Shown here: one piece after another, positions 35,613-45,200 of the stretch
How the letters are laid out: each line of letters opens with the position of its first letter
Position numbering within the stretch: position 1 is the first letter of the stretch
Assembly: GCF_002077135.1 (NCBI RefSeq)
Contig: NZ_LDOS01000001.1
Location: forward strand, 852,001-916,000
Reading direction: 5' to 3'
Length of the DNA: 64,000 nucleotides
Source: Metallibacterium scheffleri
GTDB lineage: Bacteria > Pseudomonadota > Gammaproteobacteria > Xanthomonadales > Rhodanobacteraceae
Translations under genes and position numbers: made by a program
The notes under the pieces: model-generated
What the model saw: the letters and a program-made list of their open reading frames with translations, nothing else
Database searches by the model: none
Told to the model about the DNA's origin: nothing

Positions 35613-37072
35613 CCATGGCCGCGCAGACACTGGTGATTCTGGGTGCCACCGGCGATCTCACCCAACGCCTGCTGATGCCGGCGCTGTACCGCTTGCGCCG
35701 CGAGAACCTGACCGCGGATCTGCGTATCCTCGGTTACGCCATGGAGCCGTGGTCGCGCGCGCGCTTCCAGAGCCACATCGGCAAGGCCCTGCGCAATTTT
35801 TCCGAGGACTACGACGCGCGCAGCGCCGCCGCGTTCGTCAGGCAGCTCGACTACATCAGCGGCCAGCTCACGCCCGAGGACCTGGCGCGCATCGCCGGAC
35901 ACCTCAGCCCCGGCACGCTGTTTTACCTGGCGCTGCCACCACCGCTGTTCGGCACCGCCGCGCAGGCGCTGGGCGCGGCCGGTTTCGCGCAGGCGCCGCG
36001 CAACGGCTGGCGCCGGCTGGTGGTGGAGAAACCCTTCGGCACCGATCTGGCCAGCGCCGAGCAACTGCGCAAGCAGATGCACGCGCACTGGGACGAGGCG
36101 CAGGTGCTGCGCATCGACCACTTCCTTGGCAAGGAGGCCACGCAGAATCTCATGGTGATGCGTTTCGCCAACCGCCTGCTGGAGCCGGTGTGGAACGCGC
36201 AGCACATCGCCCAGGTGCAGATCACCTACGCCGAGACCCTCGGCGTCGAGCACCGTGCCGCCTACTACGACAAGGCCGGCGCGCTGCGTGACATGTTGCA
36301 GAACCACCTCATGCAGTTGTTCTCGCTGGCGGCGATGGAGCCGTTGTCGGCATGGGATGGCGAGGTGCTGCGCGATCACAAGGTCGAGGTGCTGCGCGCG
36401 GTCAAGCCGATCGACGCGCGCAATCTCGCCGCGCACGCGGTGCGCGGCCAGTACCGCGCCGGCCGCAGCGGGCGCAGCAAGCTGGCCGGCTACCGCAGCG
36501 AGCCCGGCATCCCGCGTGCTTCCAACACCGAAACCTTCGCCGCGCTGCGTCTCGAGATCGACAACTGGCGCTGGCAGGGCGTGCCGTTTTATCTGCGCAG
36601 CGGCAAGCGCCTGGCCGGCGAGACCTCGGAGATCGCGGTGCAATTCCGCCGCGCGGCCGGCCCGTTGCCAGGGCTGGTGCAGGCCGGCGACTCGAACTGG
36701 CTGGTGCTGCGCATCAAGCCCGAGCAGCGCATGGACCTGGAACTGACCGCCAAGCGCCCGGGGCTGAAGCTCGAAGGGCGCAGCGTCACGCTGAGCGCGC
36801 CGTATGCGGATGCCGGCGATGCGGGTTTTTCGGCCTACGAGCAATTGCTGATCGACGCGCTGGCCGGCGAACGCGCGCACTTCCTGCGCTTCGACGAGGT
36901 GGAATGGGCATGGCGCATCGTCGATCCGGTGCTGCGTGCCTGGCAGCACGGCAGCCCGGATTTCTACCCCGCCGGAGGCGAAGGCCCGGCCACGCAGGCG
37001 CGCCTGCTCGACGCCGGTCTGCGCTGGCGCAGCATCGCCGCGACCACGGCGGACGTCGCGGGTACGCCATGA
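35609..37072 (+). CDS. zwf: Glucose-6-phosphate 1-dehydrogenase
   Basis: Zwf oxidises glucose-6-phosphate to 6-phosphogluconolactone. The 487-residue product has the nucleotide motif LVILGATGDLTQRLLMPAL and the active site LRIDHFLGKEATQNLMVMRF. The structural signatures VEKPFGTDLASA and PFYLRSGKRLAG are also present. GGAGG precedes two in-frame ATGs (35609 and 35615), and either may be used. No lactonase (pgl) gene lies in the cluster, so that step must be encoded elsewhere or be spontaneous. It overlaps gnd and the glucoamylase gene by 4 bp. Confidence 0.95.
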   Translation: MTMAAQTLVILGATGDLTQRLLMPALYRLRRENLTADLRILGYAMEPWSRARFQSHIGKALRNFSEDYDARSAAAFVRQLDYISGQLTPEDLARIAGHLSPGTLFYLALPPPLFGTAAQALGAAGFAQAPRNGWRRLVVEKPFGTDLASAEQLRKQMHAHWDEAQVLRIDHFLGKEATQNLMVMRFANRLLEPVWNAQHIAQVQITYAETLGVEHRAAYYDKAGALRDMLQNHLMQLFSLAAMEPLSAWDGEVLRDHKVEVLRAVKPIDARNLAAHAVRGQYRAGRSGRSKLAGYRSEPGIPRASNTETFAALRLEIDNWRWQGVPFYLRSGKRLAGETSEIAVQFRRAAGPLPGLVQAGDSNWLVLRIKPEQRMDLELTAKRPGLKLEGRSVTLSAPYADAGDAGFSAYEQLLIDALAGERAHFLRFDEVEWAWRIVDPVLRAWQHGSPDFYPAGGEGPATQARLLDAGLRWRSIAATTADVAGTP

Positions 37073-39363
37073 ACGCGCCCGGCTGGCCGGGTATGCCGCC
37101 GGCGTGGAGCAGCAGCGCCAAGGACATCGTCGGCACCGCGCTGGGCGCAGGGCGGGTATGGTTCACGCTCGGCTACGGCATCCTCGATGAGGTGTACTGG
37201 CCTTCATGCAGCCAGCCGCAGATCCGCGACCTCGGCTTCATCGTTGCCGGCGCGGATTTCTGGAGCGAGGTCAAGCGCGAGCAGCACTACACGCTGAGCA
37301 CGCCGGAGCCGGAAGTACCGTTGCCCAAAGTGGTACACGAGCACGCGCGCTACAAGCTCGAGTTCGAGGTGCTGGCCGATCCGCTGCGCGACGTGGTGCT
37401 GATCCGCTACCGCCTGCACGGCGAGGGGCTCAGGCTGTACGCGCTGCTGGCGCCGCATCTGGGTGGCTCCGGCCACGACAACACCGCGCTGGTGCAGGCG
37501 CAGGGCCTGGCCGCGCTCAAGCAGAACGAGGCGCTGATGCTGATGGCCGACGCCGGCTTCGCGCGCGGCAGTGCCGGTTACGTGGGCGTGTCCGACGGCT
37601 GGCAGGATTTCCAGCAGCACGCTGCGATGACCTGGACACATGCCAGCGCCAGCAACGGCAACGTGGCGCTGCTGGGCGAGTTGAACGCCAGCCATGGCGT
37701 ATTGGCGCTGGCTTTCGCCAATACGCTGGAAGGCGCGCAGACGCTGGCGCGCGCGTCGCTGGCGCACGGCTACGAGTCGGCGCGGCATGGTTTCATCGAA
37801 GGCTGGAAGCAGTGGTCACGCGGCCTGCGATGCGACATCAAGGACGCGACCGCGCGCGCTGCCGTGCGCCGCGCGGCGATGGTGCTCAAGGTGCACGACG
37901 ACCGTCACCATCCTGGCGCGCTGATCGCCAGCCTCAGCATTCCCTGGGGCAATACGCGCGATGACCCGGGCGGCTACCACCTGGTGTGGGCGCGCGATGC
38001 GGTCGAAGCCGGTTTCGCCATGCTCGCCTGCGCGCACCACGAGGAAACCCGCGCGCTGCTGTCCTACCTGATCGCCACGCAGCAGGACGACGGCCACTGG
38101 GCGCAGAACTTCTACACCGATGGCCGTGCGTACTGGACCGGCGTGCAGCTCGACGAGGCTGCGCTGCCGGTGCTGCTGGCGGCCAAGCTCGATGAGCTGG
38201 GATTGCTCGATGGCCAGCGCGCCGCGGCCACGGCGATGGCGCGACGCGCGCTGCGCTTCGTCGCGCGCATCGGCCCGTTCAGCCCGCAGGACCGCTGGGA
38301 GGAAAATCCCGGCATCAATCCGTTCACCCTGGCCGCGGCCATCGCCGCGCTGGTGGCCGGCGCCGCGCACGGTTTCCTCGACGCGCGCGATGCGCGCTAC
38401 GCGCTGCAACTGGCCGACGACTGGAACACGCGCCTGGAATCGTGGGTCTACGTGCAGGACACCGGGCTGGACCGCGCACACGGCACGCGCGGCCACTACG
38501 TGCGTATCGCGCCGCCCGGGCAGGACGCGCAGCATAGCGAGGTGGCACTTAAGAATCGCGGCCGCGTGGTGGTCGCTGCGCGCGACCTGCTTGGCCTCGA
38601 ATACGTGTACCTGGTGCGCCTGGGCCTGCGCGCCGCCAACGATCCGCGCATCGCCGACACCACGCGCCTGGTCGATGCGCTGCTGCGCGTGCAAACACCC
38701 ACGGGCGCGTTTTACCGGCGCTACAACGAGGACGGTTACGGCGAGCATCACGATGGCCGCGCGTTCGACGGCAGCGGCGTCGGCCGCGCCTGGCCGTTGC
38801 TGGCCGGCGAGCGCGGCGTGCTCGCCGCGCAGGCCGGCGCGGATGCGCGCCCCTACCTCGATGCCATGCTCGCCTCGGCCAGCCTGGGCGGCATGCTGCC
38901 CGAGCAGGTCTGGGACAGCGACGCCATTCCCGCGCGCGGGCTGTTTCCAGGCCGCCCGACGGGCAGCGCCATGCCGCTGGTATGGGCGCACGGCGAGCTG
39001 ATCAAGCTGGTCATGGCGATCCAGCACCACGCGCCCGTCGAACAGCTGGCCGCGGTGGTCGCGCGCTACGCACGCGCACGCGAACCCGAGCTGCAGCTGT
39101 GGCGGCCGCAGGCGCCGGCCACGCAATGTGCCGCCGCGCGACCGATCCTGATCGAAGGTGACGCGTCGTTCGTGCTGCACATCGGCCACGACGGCTGGCA
39201 GGACGTGCGCGATATCGCCAGCACGCCCAGCGGTCTTGGCATGCACGGCGCGCTGCTGGATTGCGCGGCGCTGGGCGGGCACGACTCGATCGAATTCACG
39301 CGTCGTTTCCTGGATGCGCGCGATTGGGAAGGTCGCGACTGGCAACTCGCGCTGGTGCGCTGA
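37069..39363 (+). CDS. GH15 glucoamylase (glucan 1,4-alpha-glucosidase)
   Basis: GH15 enzymes release glucose from the non-reducing ends of alpha-glucans. The 764-residue product has an N-terminal beta-sandwich domain (about 1-270, beginning KDIVGTALGAGRVWFTLGYG) and an (alpha/alpha)6 catalytic domain. GGYHLVWARDAVEAGFAML is present, together with the general acid region QDRWEENPGINPFTL and the general base region MLPEQVWDSDAIP. No signal peptide is visible, so it likely acts inside the cell on a stored or imported glucan. It overlaps zwf by 4 bp and ends 63 bp before the glycosyltransferase. Its product, glucose, is the expected substrate of the kinase domain two genes upstream. Confidence 0.93.
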   Translation: MNAPGWPGMPPAWSSSAKDIVGTALGAGRVWFTLGYGILDEVYWPSCSQPQIRDLGFIVAGADFWSEVKREQHYTLSTPEPEVPLPKVVHEHARYKLEFEVLADPLRDVVLIRYRLHGEGLRLYALLAPHLGGSGHDNTALVQAQGLAALKQNEALMLMADAGFARGSAGYVGVSDGWQDFQQHAAMTWTHASASNGNVALLGELNASHGVLALAFANTLEGAQTLARASLAHGYESARHGFIEGWKQWSRGLRCDIKDATARAAVRRAAMVLKVHDDRHHPGALIASLSIPWGNTRDDPGGYHLVWARDAVEAGFAMLACAHHEETRALLSYLIATQQDDGHWAQNFYTDGRAYWTGVQLDEAALPVLLAAKLDELGLLDGQRAAATAMARRALRFVARIGPFSPQDRWEENPGINPFTLAAAIAALVAGAAHGFLDARDARYALQLADDWNTRLESWVYVQDTGLDRAHGTRGHYVRIAPPGQDAQHSEVALKNRGRVVVAARDLLGLEYVYLVRLGLRAANDPRIADTTRLVDALLRVQTPTGAFYRRYNEDGYGEHHDGRAFDGSGVGRAWPLLAGERGVLAAQAGADARPYLDAMLASASLGGMLPEQVWDSDAIPARGLFPGRPTGSAMPLVWAHGELIKLVMAIQHHAPVEQLAAVVARYARAREPELQLWRPQAPATQCAAARPILIEGDASFVLHIGHDGWQDVRDIASTPSGLGMHGALLDCAALGGHDSIEFTRRFLDARDWEGRDWQLALVR

Positions 39364-39426
39364 GCGCGCAGGTCGTGGCCGTGCCACGGCGTCCGGCGCC
39401 GCGGCGCAACGAGGATGGAGAACAGG

Positions 39427-40731
39427 ATGCTGCATGCCCCGCCGCTGCGGGTACTGATGCTCGGCTGGGAATACCCGCCGCGCATCGCCGGGGGTCTGGG
39501 CAAGGCCAGCCAGGGCATCGCGCGTGGTCTGGCGCAGGCCGGCGTGCAGGTGCTGTTCGTGCTGCCGCGCTACGACCGTGCCGTGCAGGCGCCGGGCTTG
39601 CGCGTGGCGGGTATCGCGGCATGGTTGCGGCACGCGCGCGCGCCAGGTGCAGCGGCCATGCCGCCACCGGCACGCATGCAGCGTCTGGCGGTGGATGCGC
39701 GCCTGCGGCCCTATGCGGCGCTGGCGCCGGCGCCGCACACGCGCATGCCCGCGGCGGCCGATCGCGTGGATGCCGACGCAGCGCTGTATGGCGGCGACCT
39801 CGCCAGCGAGGTGCAGCGCTATGCGCGGCGGGTGCGCGCGCTGGGCATGGCTGTCGAGGCGGACCTGATCCATGCCCACGACTGGATGAGTTTCCCCGCC
39901 GCGCTGGCGCTGGCCGCGGCGCGCGGCTGGCCGCTGTGCGTGCACCTGCATTCCACCGAATACGATCGCAGCGGCGCTGGCGCCGATGCGCGCATCGTGG
40001 CGATCGAGCGTGAAGCCTGCACGCGCGCCGCGCGCGTGTTCGCGGTCAGCGAGTACACGCGCGATGTGCTGATCGAGCGCTACGGCATCGCTGCCGACAA
40101 GATCGAGGTGATCTACAACGCGCCGGATGCGCCTGTGCCCGCGCCGCTCGCGCGGGCGCCGCTGGCCATGGCGCAGCGGCCGCCGTGGGTGGTGTTTCTG
40201 GGGCGCCTGGCGTTCCAGAAAGGCCCCGATCATTTCCTGCGCGCGGCTGCCGAAGTGGCGCGGCATGCGCCGCATGCGCGCTTCCTGGTGTGCGGTGATG
40301 GCGGCATGCGCGCGCAGTTGCAGCAACTGGCGCTGGATCTTGGTCTGCGCGAACACGTCGAATTTCGCGGCTTTCTGGGCGCCCGCGAAGTCACGCGCGT
40401 GCTGGGCCAGGCGCGCCTGCTGGTGATGCCCAGCGTGTCGGAGCCGTTCGGACTGGTGGCGCTGGAGGCGCTGGGCGCCGGCACCTCGGTGATCCTGTCG
40501 CGGCAATCGGGCGTGCGCGAGGTGCTCAGCCCCAGTCTGCAGGCTGATTTCTGGGATCACGAGAAGCTCGCCGACCAGATGCTGGCCGTGCTGCGCTGGC
40601 CCGAGCTGGCGCAGCAACTGGTCGATGATGGCCGCGCGCAGCTCGCGGGCCTGTCGTGGGCGCGCTCGGCGCGGAACATCCGCAGGGCCTACGCCGAGAT
40701 CCTCGCGGCGCAGCCGGGCGTGCGGCCATGA
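39427..40731 (+). CDS. GT4 glycosyltransferase, glycogen-synthase-like
   Basis: The 434-residue GT-B enzyme has an N-terminal domain starting LRVLMLGWEYPPRIAGGLGK, a feature of starch and glycogen synthases and related GT4 enzymes, and HAHDWMSFPAALAL. The C-terminal GT4 domain includes VVFLGRLAFQKGPDHFLRAA and the E-x7-E motif SEPFGLVALEALGAG. The start at 39427 has GGAG 6 bp upstream; the earlier ATG at 39415 does not. Paired with a GH57 enzyme it may build an alpha-glucan or trehalose-like product. The acceptor and donor (UDP- or ADP-glucose) cannot be told from sequence alone. Confidence 0.88.
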   Translation: MLHAPPLRVLMLGWEYPPRIAGGLGKASQGIARGLAQAGVQVLFVLPRYDRAVQAPGLRVAGIAAWLRHARAPGAAAMPPPARMQRLAVDARLRPYAALAPAPHTRMPAAADRVDADAALYGGDLASEVQRYARRVRALGMAVEADLIHAHDWMSFPAALALAAARGWPLCVHLHSTEYDRSGAGADARIVAIEREACTRAARVFAVSEYTRDVLIERYGIAADKIEVIYNAPDAPVPAPLARAPLAMAQRPPWVVFLGRLAFQKGPDHFLRAAAEVARHAPHARFLVCGDGGMRAQLQQLALDLGLREHVEFRGFLGAREVTRVLGQARLLVMPSVSEPFGLVALEALGAGTSVILSRQSGVREVLSPSLQADFWDHEKLADQMLAVLRWPELAQQLVDDGRAQLAGLSWARSARNIRRAYAEILAAQPGVRP

Positions 40732-41942
40732 GCCTCGACATCTGCATCTACTTCCAGGTGCACCAGCCGTGGCGCCTGCGCCGCTATACCTACAAGGACA
40801 TCGGCCGCGCGCACGATTACTTCGACGATACGGCCAATGCCGCCATCCTGCGCCGCGTGGCCGAGCACTGCTATCTGCCGATGAACGCGCTGCTGCTGGA
40901 CGCGATCCGCACGCATGCGCCGCATTTCCGCGTGAGCTTTTCCATCACCACCACGGCACTGCAGCAGATGGCGTTGTGGGCGCCGCACGTGCTGCTGTCG
41001 TTTCGCGAGCTGCTGGCGACCGGCGCGGTCGAGCTGCTCGGCGAAACCTCGCATCACAGTCTGGCCGCGCTGCATGACGCCGATGAATTCGCCGCGCAGG
41101 TGCGCCTGCACCGGGCGAGCTGCGCGCGCTGGCTGGGCGCGTGCGGCGGCGGTTTTCGCAATACCGAGCTGATCACCTGCAACGCCATGCTCGAGCAGGT
41201 GGCGGGCATGGGTTTCGAGAGCGTCTGCATCGAAGGTGCCGAGCGCGTGCTGCACGGACGCGCCGCCACGCGCGCGTATCGATTTTCCACCGCGCCCAGG
41301 CTGGTGGCGTTGCCGCGCCACTACCGGCTCAGCGACGACATCGCGTTCCGGTTTTCCGACCGGCACTGGAACGCGTGGCCACTGACCGCCGCGCGTTATG
41401 CCGACTGGCTGCAGGGCGAGGCCGACGCGCACGTCGCGGCGGGCGGCTGCCTCGGTCTGTACATGGATTACGAAACCTTCGGTGAGCACCAGTGGGCCGC
41501 GACCGGCATTTTCGACTTCATGCATGCGCTGCCGGGTGAGCTGTTGCGGCGCGGCTGCTTTCGCTTCGTCACGCCAGCGCAGGCCGCGTGTGCCGTGCCG
41601 GCGGATGCCGAACGTCTGGATGTACCACAGCCGTTGTCCTGGGCCGACCAGGAGCGCGATACCTCCGCATGGAATGGCAATGCCATCCAGCGCGTGGCGC
41701 TGGCGCGCTGCTATGCCATGGCCGGCGCGCTGCAACAGGCGCCTGGCGCGGTTGCGGCGACGCTGCGGGAAGACTGGCGGCGCCTGCAAACCAGCGATCA
41801 TTTCTACTACATGGCCACCAAGCATCGCAGCGATGGCGATGTGCACCAATACTTCAGCCCTTATGCATCACCCTACGACGCCCACATCAACTACATGAAT
41901 GTCATGGATGACCTGGCGGAGCGTTGCGGCCAGCGCCGGTGA
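40728..41942 (+). CDS. GH57 family glycoside hydrolase (alpha-amylase/glucanotransferase-like)
   Basis: The 404-residue product begins LDICIYFQVHQPWRLRRYTY, the hallmark His-Gln-Pro start of GH57. The likely catalytic nucleophile is Glu in VELLGETSHHSLAAL and the acid/base Asp is in LGLYMDYETFGEHQ. GH57 includes alpha-amylases, 4-alpha-glucanotransferases and branching enzymes; the 400-residue length fits the amylase subgroup better than the longer branching enzymes. No signal peptide is present. It overlaps the glycosyltransferase gene by 4 bp, so the pair is likely co-translated. It is the last gene of the cluster. Confidence 0.9.
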   Translation: MSLDICIYFQVHQPWRLRRYTYKDIGRAHDYFDDTANAAILRRVAEHCYLPMNALLLDAIRTHAPHFRVSFSITTTALQQMALWAPHVLLSFRELLATGAVELLGETSHHSLAALHDADEFAAQVRLHRASCARWLGACGGGFRNTELITCNAMLEQVAGMGFESVCIEGAERVLHGRAATRAYRFSTAPRLVALPRHYRLSDDIAFRFSDRHWNAWPLTAARYADWLQGEADAHVAAGGCLGLYMDYETFGEHQWAATGIFDFMHALPGELLRRGCFRFVTPAQAACAVPADAERLDVPQPLSWADQERDTSAWNGNAIQRVALARCYAMAGALQQAPGAVAATLREDWRRLQTSDHFYYMATKHRSDGDVHQYFSPYASPYDAHINYMNVMDDLAERCGQRR

Positions 41943-42242
41943 TCGCCGCGCCGCATGCGATGCAGCAAGCCCTGCGTGCTGGGTGCGCGGGTAGCCGTGC
42001 ATGGGCATTGCATTCGCCGACATCGTGCTTGTCAGCGCGTTGATGCAATAACGCATGTCGCGGCGAGGGGTTCAGTTTTCTACTGATTGAGTATAAATTC
42101 CATCGGGACGGCATGCGCCGCCGCTGCGATCTGGAGATGGCATGCACGATCATGGCCTGCCGGTGCGTTTGCTGCGGTCCGCGCATGGCCTGCACATGAC
42201 GATTGGCGTGAACCTGCGCGGCGCGTGGCAACGCCATCGCGC
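41943..42242. other. Intergenic region between the glucan cluster and the GGDEF-EAL gene
   Basis: No gene is seen in these 300 bp. An AT-rich patch with TATAAA at 42092-42097 and TTCAGT at 42071-42076 (15-bp spacing) could be a weak promoter for the downstream gene. No clear terminator for the glucan cluster was found. Confidence 0.4.
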
Positions 42243-45200
42243 ATGAACCTGGCCAAGCCTGACATCGTTGCCAGCGTCGGCGCACTGCTGCTCGCCGCGT
42301 TCGCGATCCTGTGGCTGTCGCGCCTGTGGCTGCGTGCACGCGCGCGATTGCGCGCGCAGACGCACGAACTGCAACGCCTGGTCGATGCGCAGAAGATGGC
42401 CGGCATCGGCTACTGGGAATACGACATCGCGCTGGGCTATCTGGTGTGGTCGGACGCCACCCTGGCGCTGTTCGGCATCGATCGCGACGCGTTTGACGGC
42501 AGCCTTGCCGATTTCATCCGCCGCGTGCATCCCGAAGACCAGCCGCGCCTGGTCGCGCTGCGCGAGCACAGCCTGCACACCGGAGCGGCGCTGGATGTGC
42601 GCTATCGCATCGCGCGCGGCGATGGCGGCATACGCACCCTGGATGAGCACGGCGAGCTGCACACGCGCAGCGATGGCCGGCGCGTGATGCGCGGCACCGT
42701 GCGCGATGTCAGCGCGCTGGTCGAGGCGGGTCGGCGCGAGCAGCAGCAGATGGCGCAATACCGCTATCTGTTCGATCGCAATCCGATGCCGATGGCGGTT
42801 TATGCGCGCGACACGCTGAGCATCCTGGCGGTCAATGACGCGGCGATCGAAATGGCCGGCTACACGCGCACCGAGATGCTGGCGTTGCGCGCCTCCGACA
42901 TGCTGGCCATGGAAGAGCGCGCGCGCTTCGCGCGGCATATCGCCAGCAGCAGTCCGGATCACGCCGATGTTGGCGTGTATGCCATGCAGCGCAAGGACGC
43001 CGCGCCGTTGCGCTGTCGCGTGTTCGGCCAGGACATCCTGTTCGATGGCCACAGTGCGCGCATGGTCATGCTGCTGGATGTGACCGCGGCCGAGCTGGCA
43101 CGCGCGGCGCTTGAGTACAGCGAAGCGCGCCTGCGCCTGGTCGCGCGCGCATCGCACGATGCCATCTGGGACTTCGATATCGTCGCCGGCACGCTGTGGT
43201 GGAACGAGGGCTACACCGCCTTGTTCGGCTACGACGCCGCAATGGGCACGCCGCACCTCGCGGATTGGACCGCGCGCATCCATGCCGACGACCGCGCCCG
43301 CGTCGAGTCCAGCTTCGCGGCGGCGCTGCGCGGCGAGCAGGAGCAGTGGCAGGAGGATTATCGCTATCGGCACATGGATGGCCGTTTCCTCGACGTGCGC
43401 GACCGCGGCTATATCCTGCGCGATGCGGCAGGCCACGCCGTGCGCATGGTCGGTGGCATGCACGACCGCAGCCGCGAGGCGAACGCGCAGCGAGAGCTGC
43501 AACAGCGCGTGGAAAACTATCGCGTGCTGGTCGAACAGATGCCGGTGCCGCTGCTGGTGCTGCAGGATGGACACGTGCGCATGGCCAACACCGCGGCAGT
43601 ACTGCTGTTGAAGGGCAATACGCTCGACAGCCTGGGCGCGATGACCGTGGAGGACTTGTTCGAGCCCGCCGCTGCAGCCGCTTGCCGGGCACCTGCGGTC
43701 ACGCCGACCCAGACACTCGAATGCAGGGTGCGTCGCCTGGATGGCAGCACATTCGACGGGCAGCTGCAGATCGCCGATTTTCGTGGCAGCGAGGTCGGCG
43801 GCGTGCAGGTGCTGATGCGCGATCTGGGTGCCGAGCGCCGTCGGGTCGCGGCCGAGCAGGAGCGCGTGGCGTTCTTCCGACTGTCCGCCGATGGCTTCGG
43901 CATCCTCGATGAGCGGATGAGCATCATCCAGGCCAATGCCGCGCTGCGCCGCCAGCTGGGTCTTGCCGAGGAGAGCGCCACCGTGCCGCTGGCTGACTAC
44001 ATCGAGGATGCGCACTGCACGCGCATGCGTGCGGCGGTACTGGACCTGCCACAGGGCGCCGCGAGCGAGGCGTTCGATTGCCGCTTGCGTGGGCGCATGC
44101 CGGAAATCTGGCTGGAGCTGGCGTTCGTGCGCGCGCGCAGCGACACCTGGTACATGGTCGCGCGCGATATCAGTCGCCAGGTGCGCGCCGAAGCCGAGGC
44201 GCGGTTGCTGCAGCGCGCGGTCGAGGCCGCGGAGAATGGCGTGGTCATCAGCGATGCGCGCGGTTCCGACCTGCCGCTGGTTTACGTCAACCCCGCGTTC
44301 ACGCGCATCACCGGTTATCCTGCGGAAACCGTCATCGGCCGCAACGCGCGCTTCCTGTATCGGGATGACACCGATCAGCCCGGGCTGCGCGAGCTGGATC
44401 AGGCACTGGCCGACGGCAATCCGGCCAGCGTCGTGGTGCGCAATTACCGCAAGGACGGCAGCCTGTTCTGGAATCGCCTGCGCATCGCGCCGGTTCGCGA
44501 CGCGCACGGTCTCAGCCACTGGGTGGGCATTCAGCAGGACATCAGCGAGGAGCGCCGCGCCGAGGAGCGCCTGCAGCAGCAGGCGCTGAGCGATGAGCTC
44601 ACCGGCTTGCCCAATCGCCGCGCGCTGCTGCTCGGTGCCAACGCAATGCTGCTGCGCGAGCCGCTGGCGCTGGTGCACCTGGGCCTGGATCAATTCAAGT
44701 TGATCAACGACGCGCTGGGTCACGCCAGCGGCGACGAGCTGCTGCGCAAGCTGGGCGCGCGCCTGCGCGGCGCGCTGCCCGATGCGATATTGCTGGCGCG
44801 CATGGGCGGCGACGAGTTCGTGGCGCTGGTGCCACGGGCCAGCACGCAACTGCAGGATGTGCTGGAGCGCATCAGCGATGGCGTGCGCCAGCCCATCGAA
44901 GTGCAGGGCACGCTGCAGCAACTCAATTGCAGCATCGGCGTGGCGCTGGCGCCCGAGCACGGCGACAACAGCGAAGCACTGATGCGCTCGGCGGACGCGG
45001 CCATGCACGAGGCCAAACGCCTGGGTCGCAACCGCAGCGTGACCTACAGCGCGGACTTGCACGACGTGGCACGGCAGCGTCTGGCGGTGATCTCGCGCTT
45101 GCGCGGCAGCGATCCCGGGCGCGAGCTGGCGCTGCACTATCAGACCATCCACGACGGCGTCAGCGGCGCCATCGTCGGCGTCGAGCTGCTGCTGCGCTGG

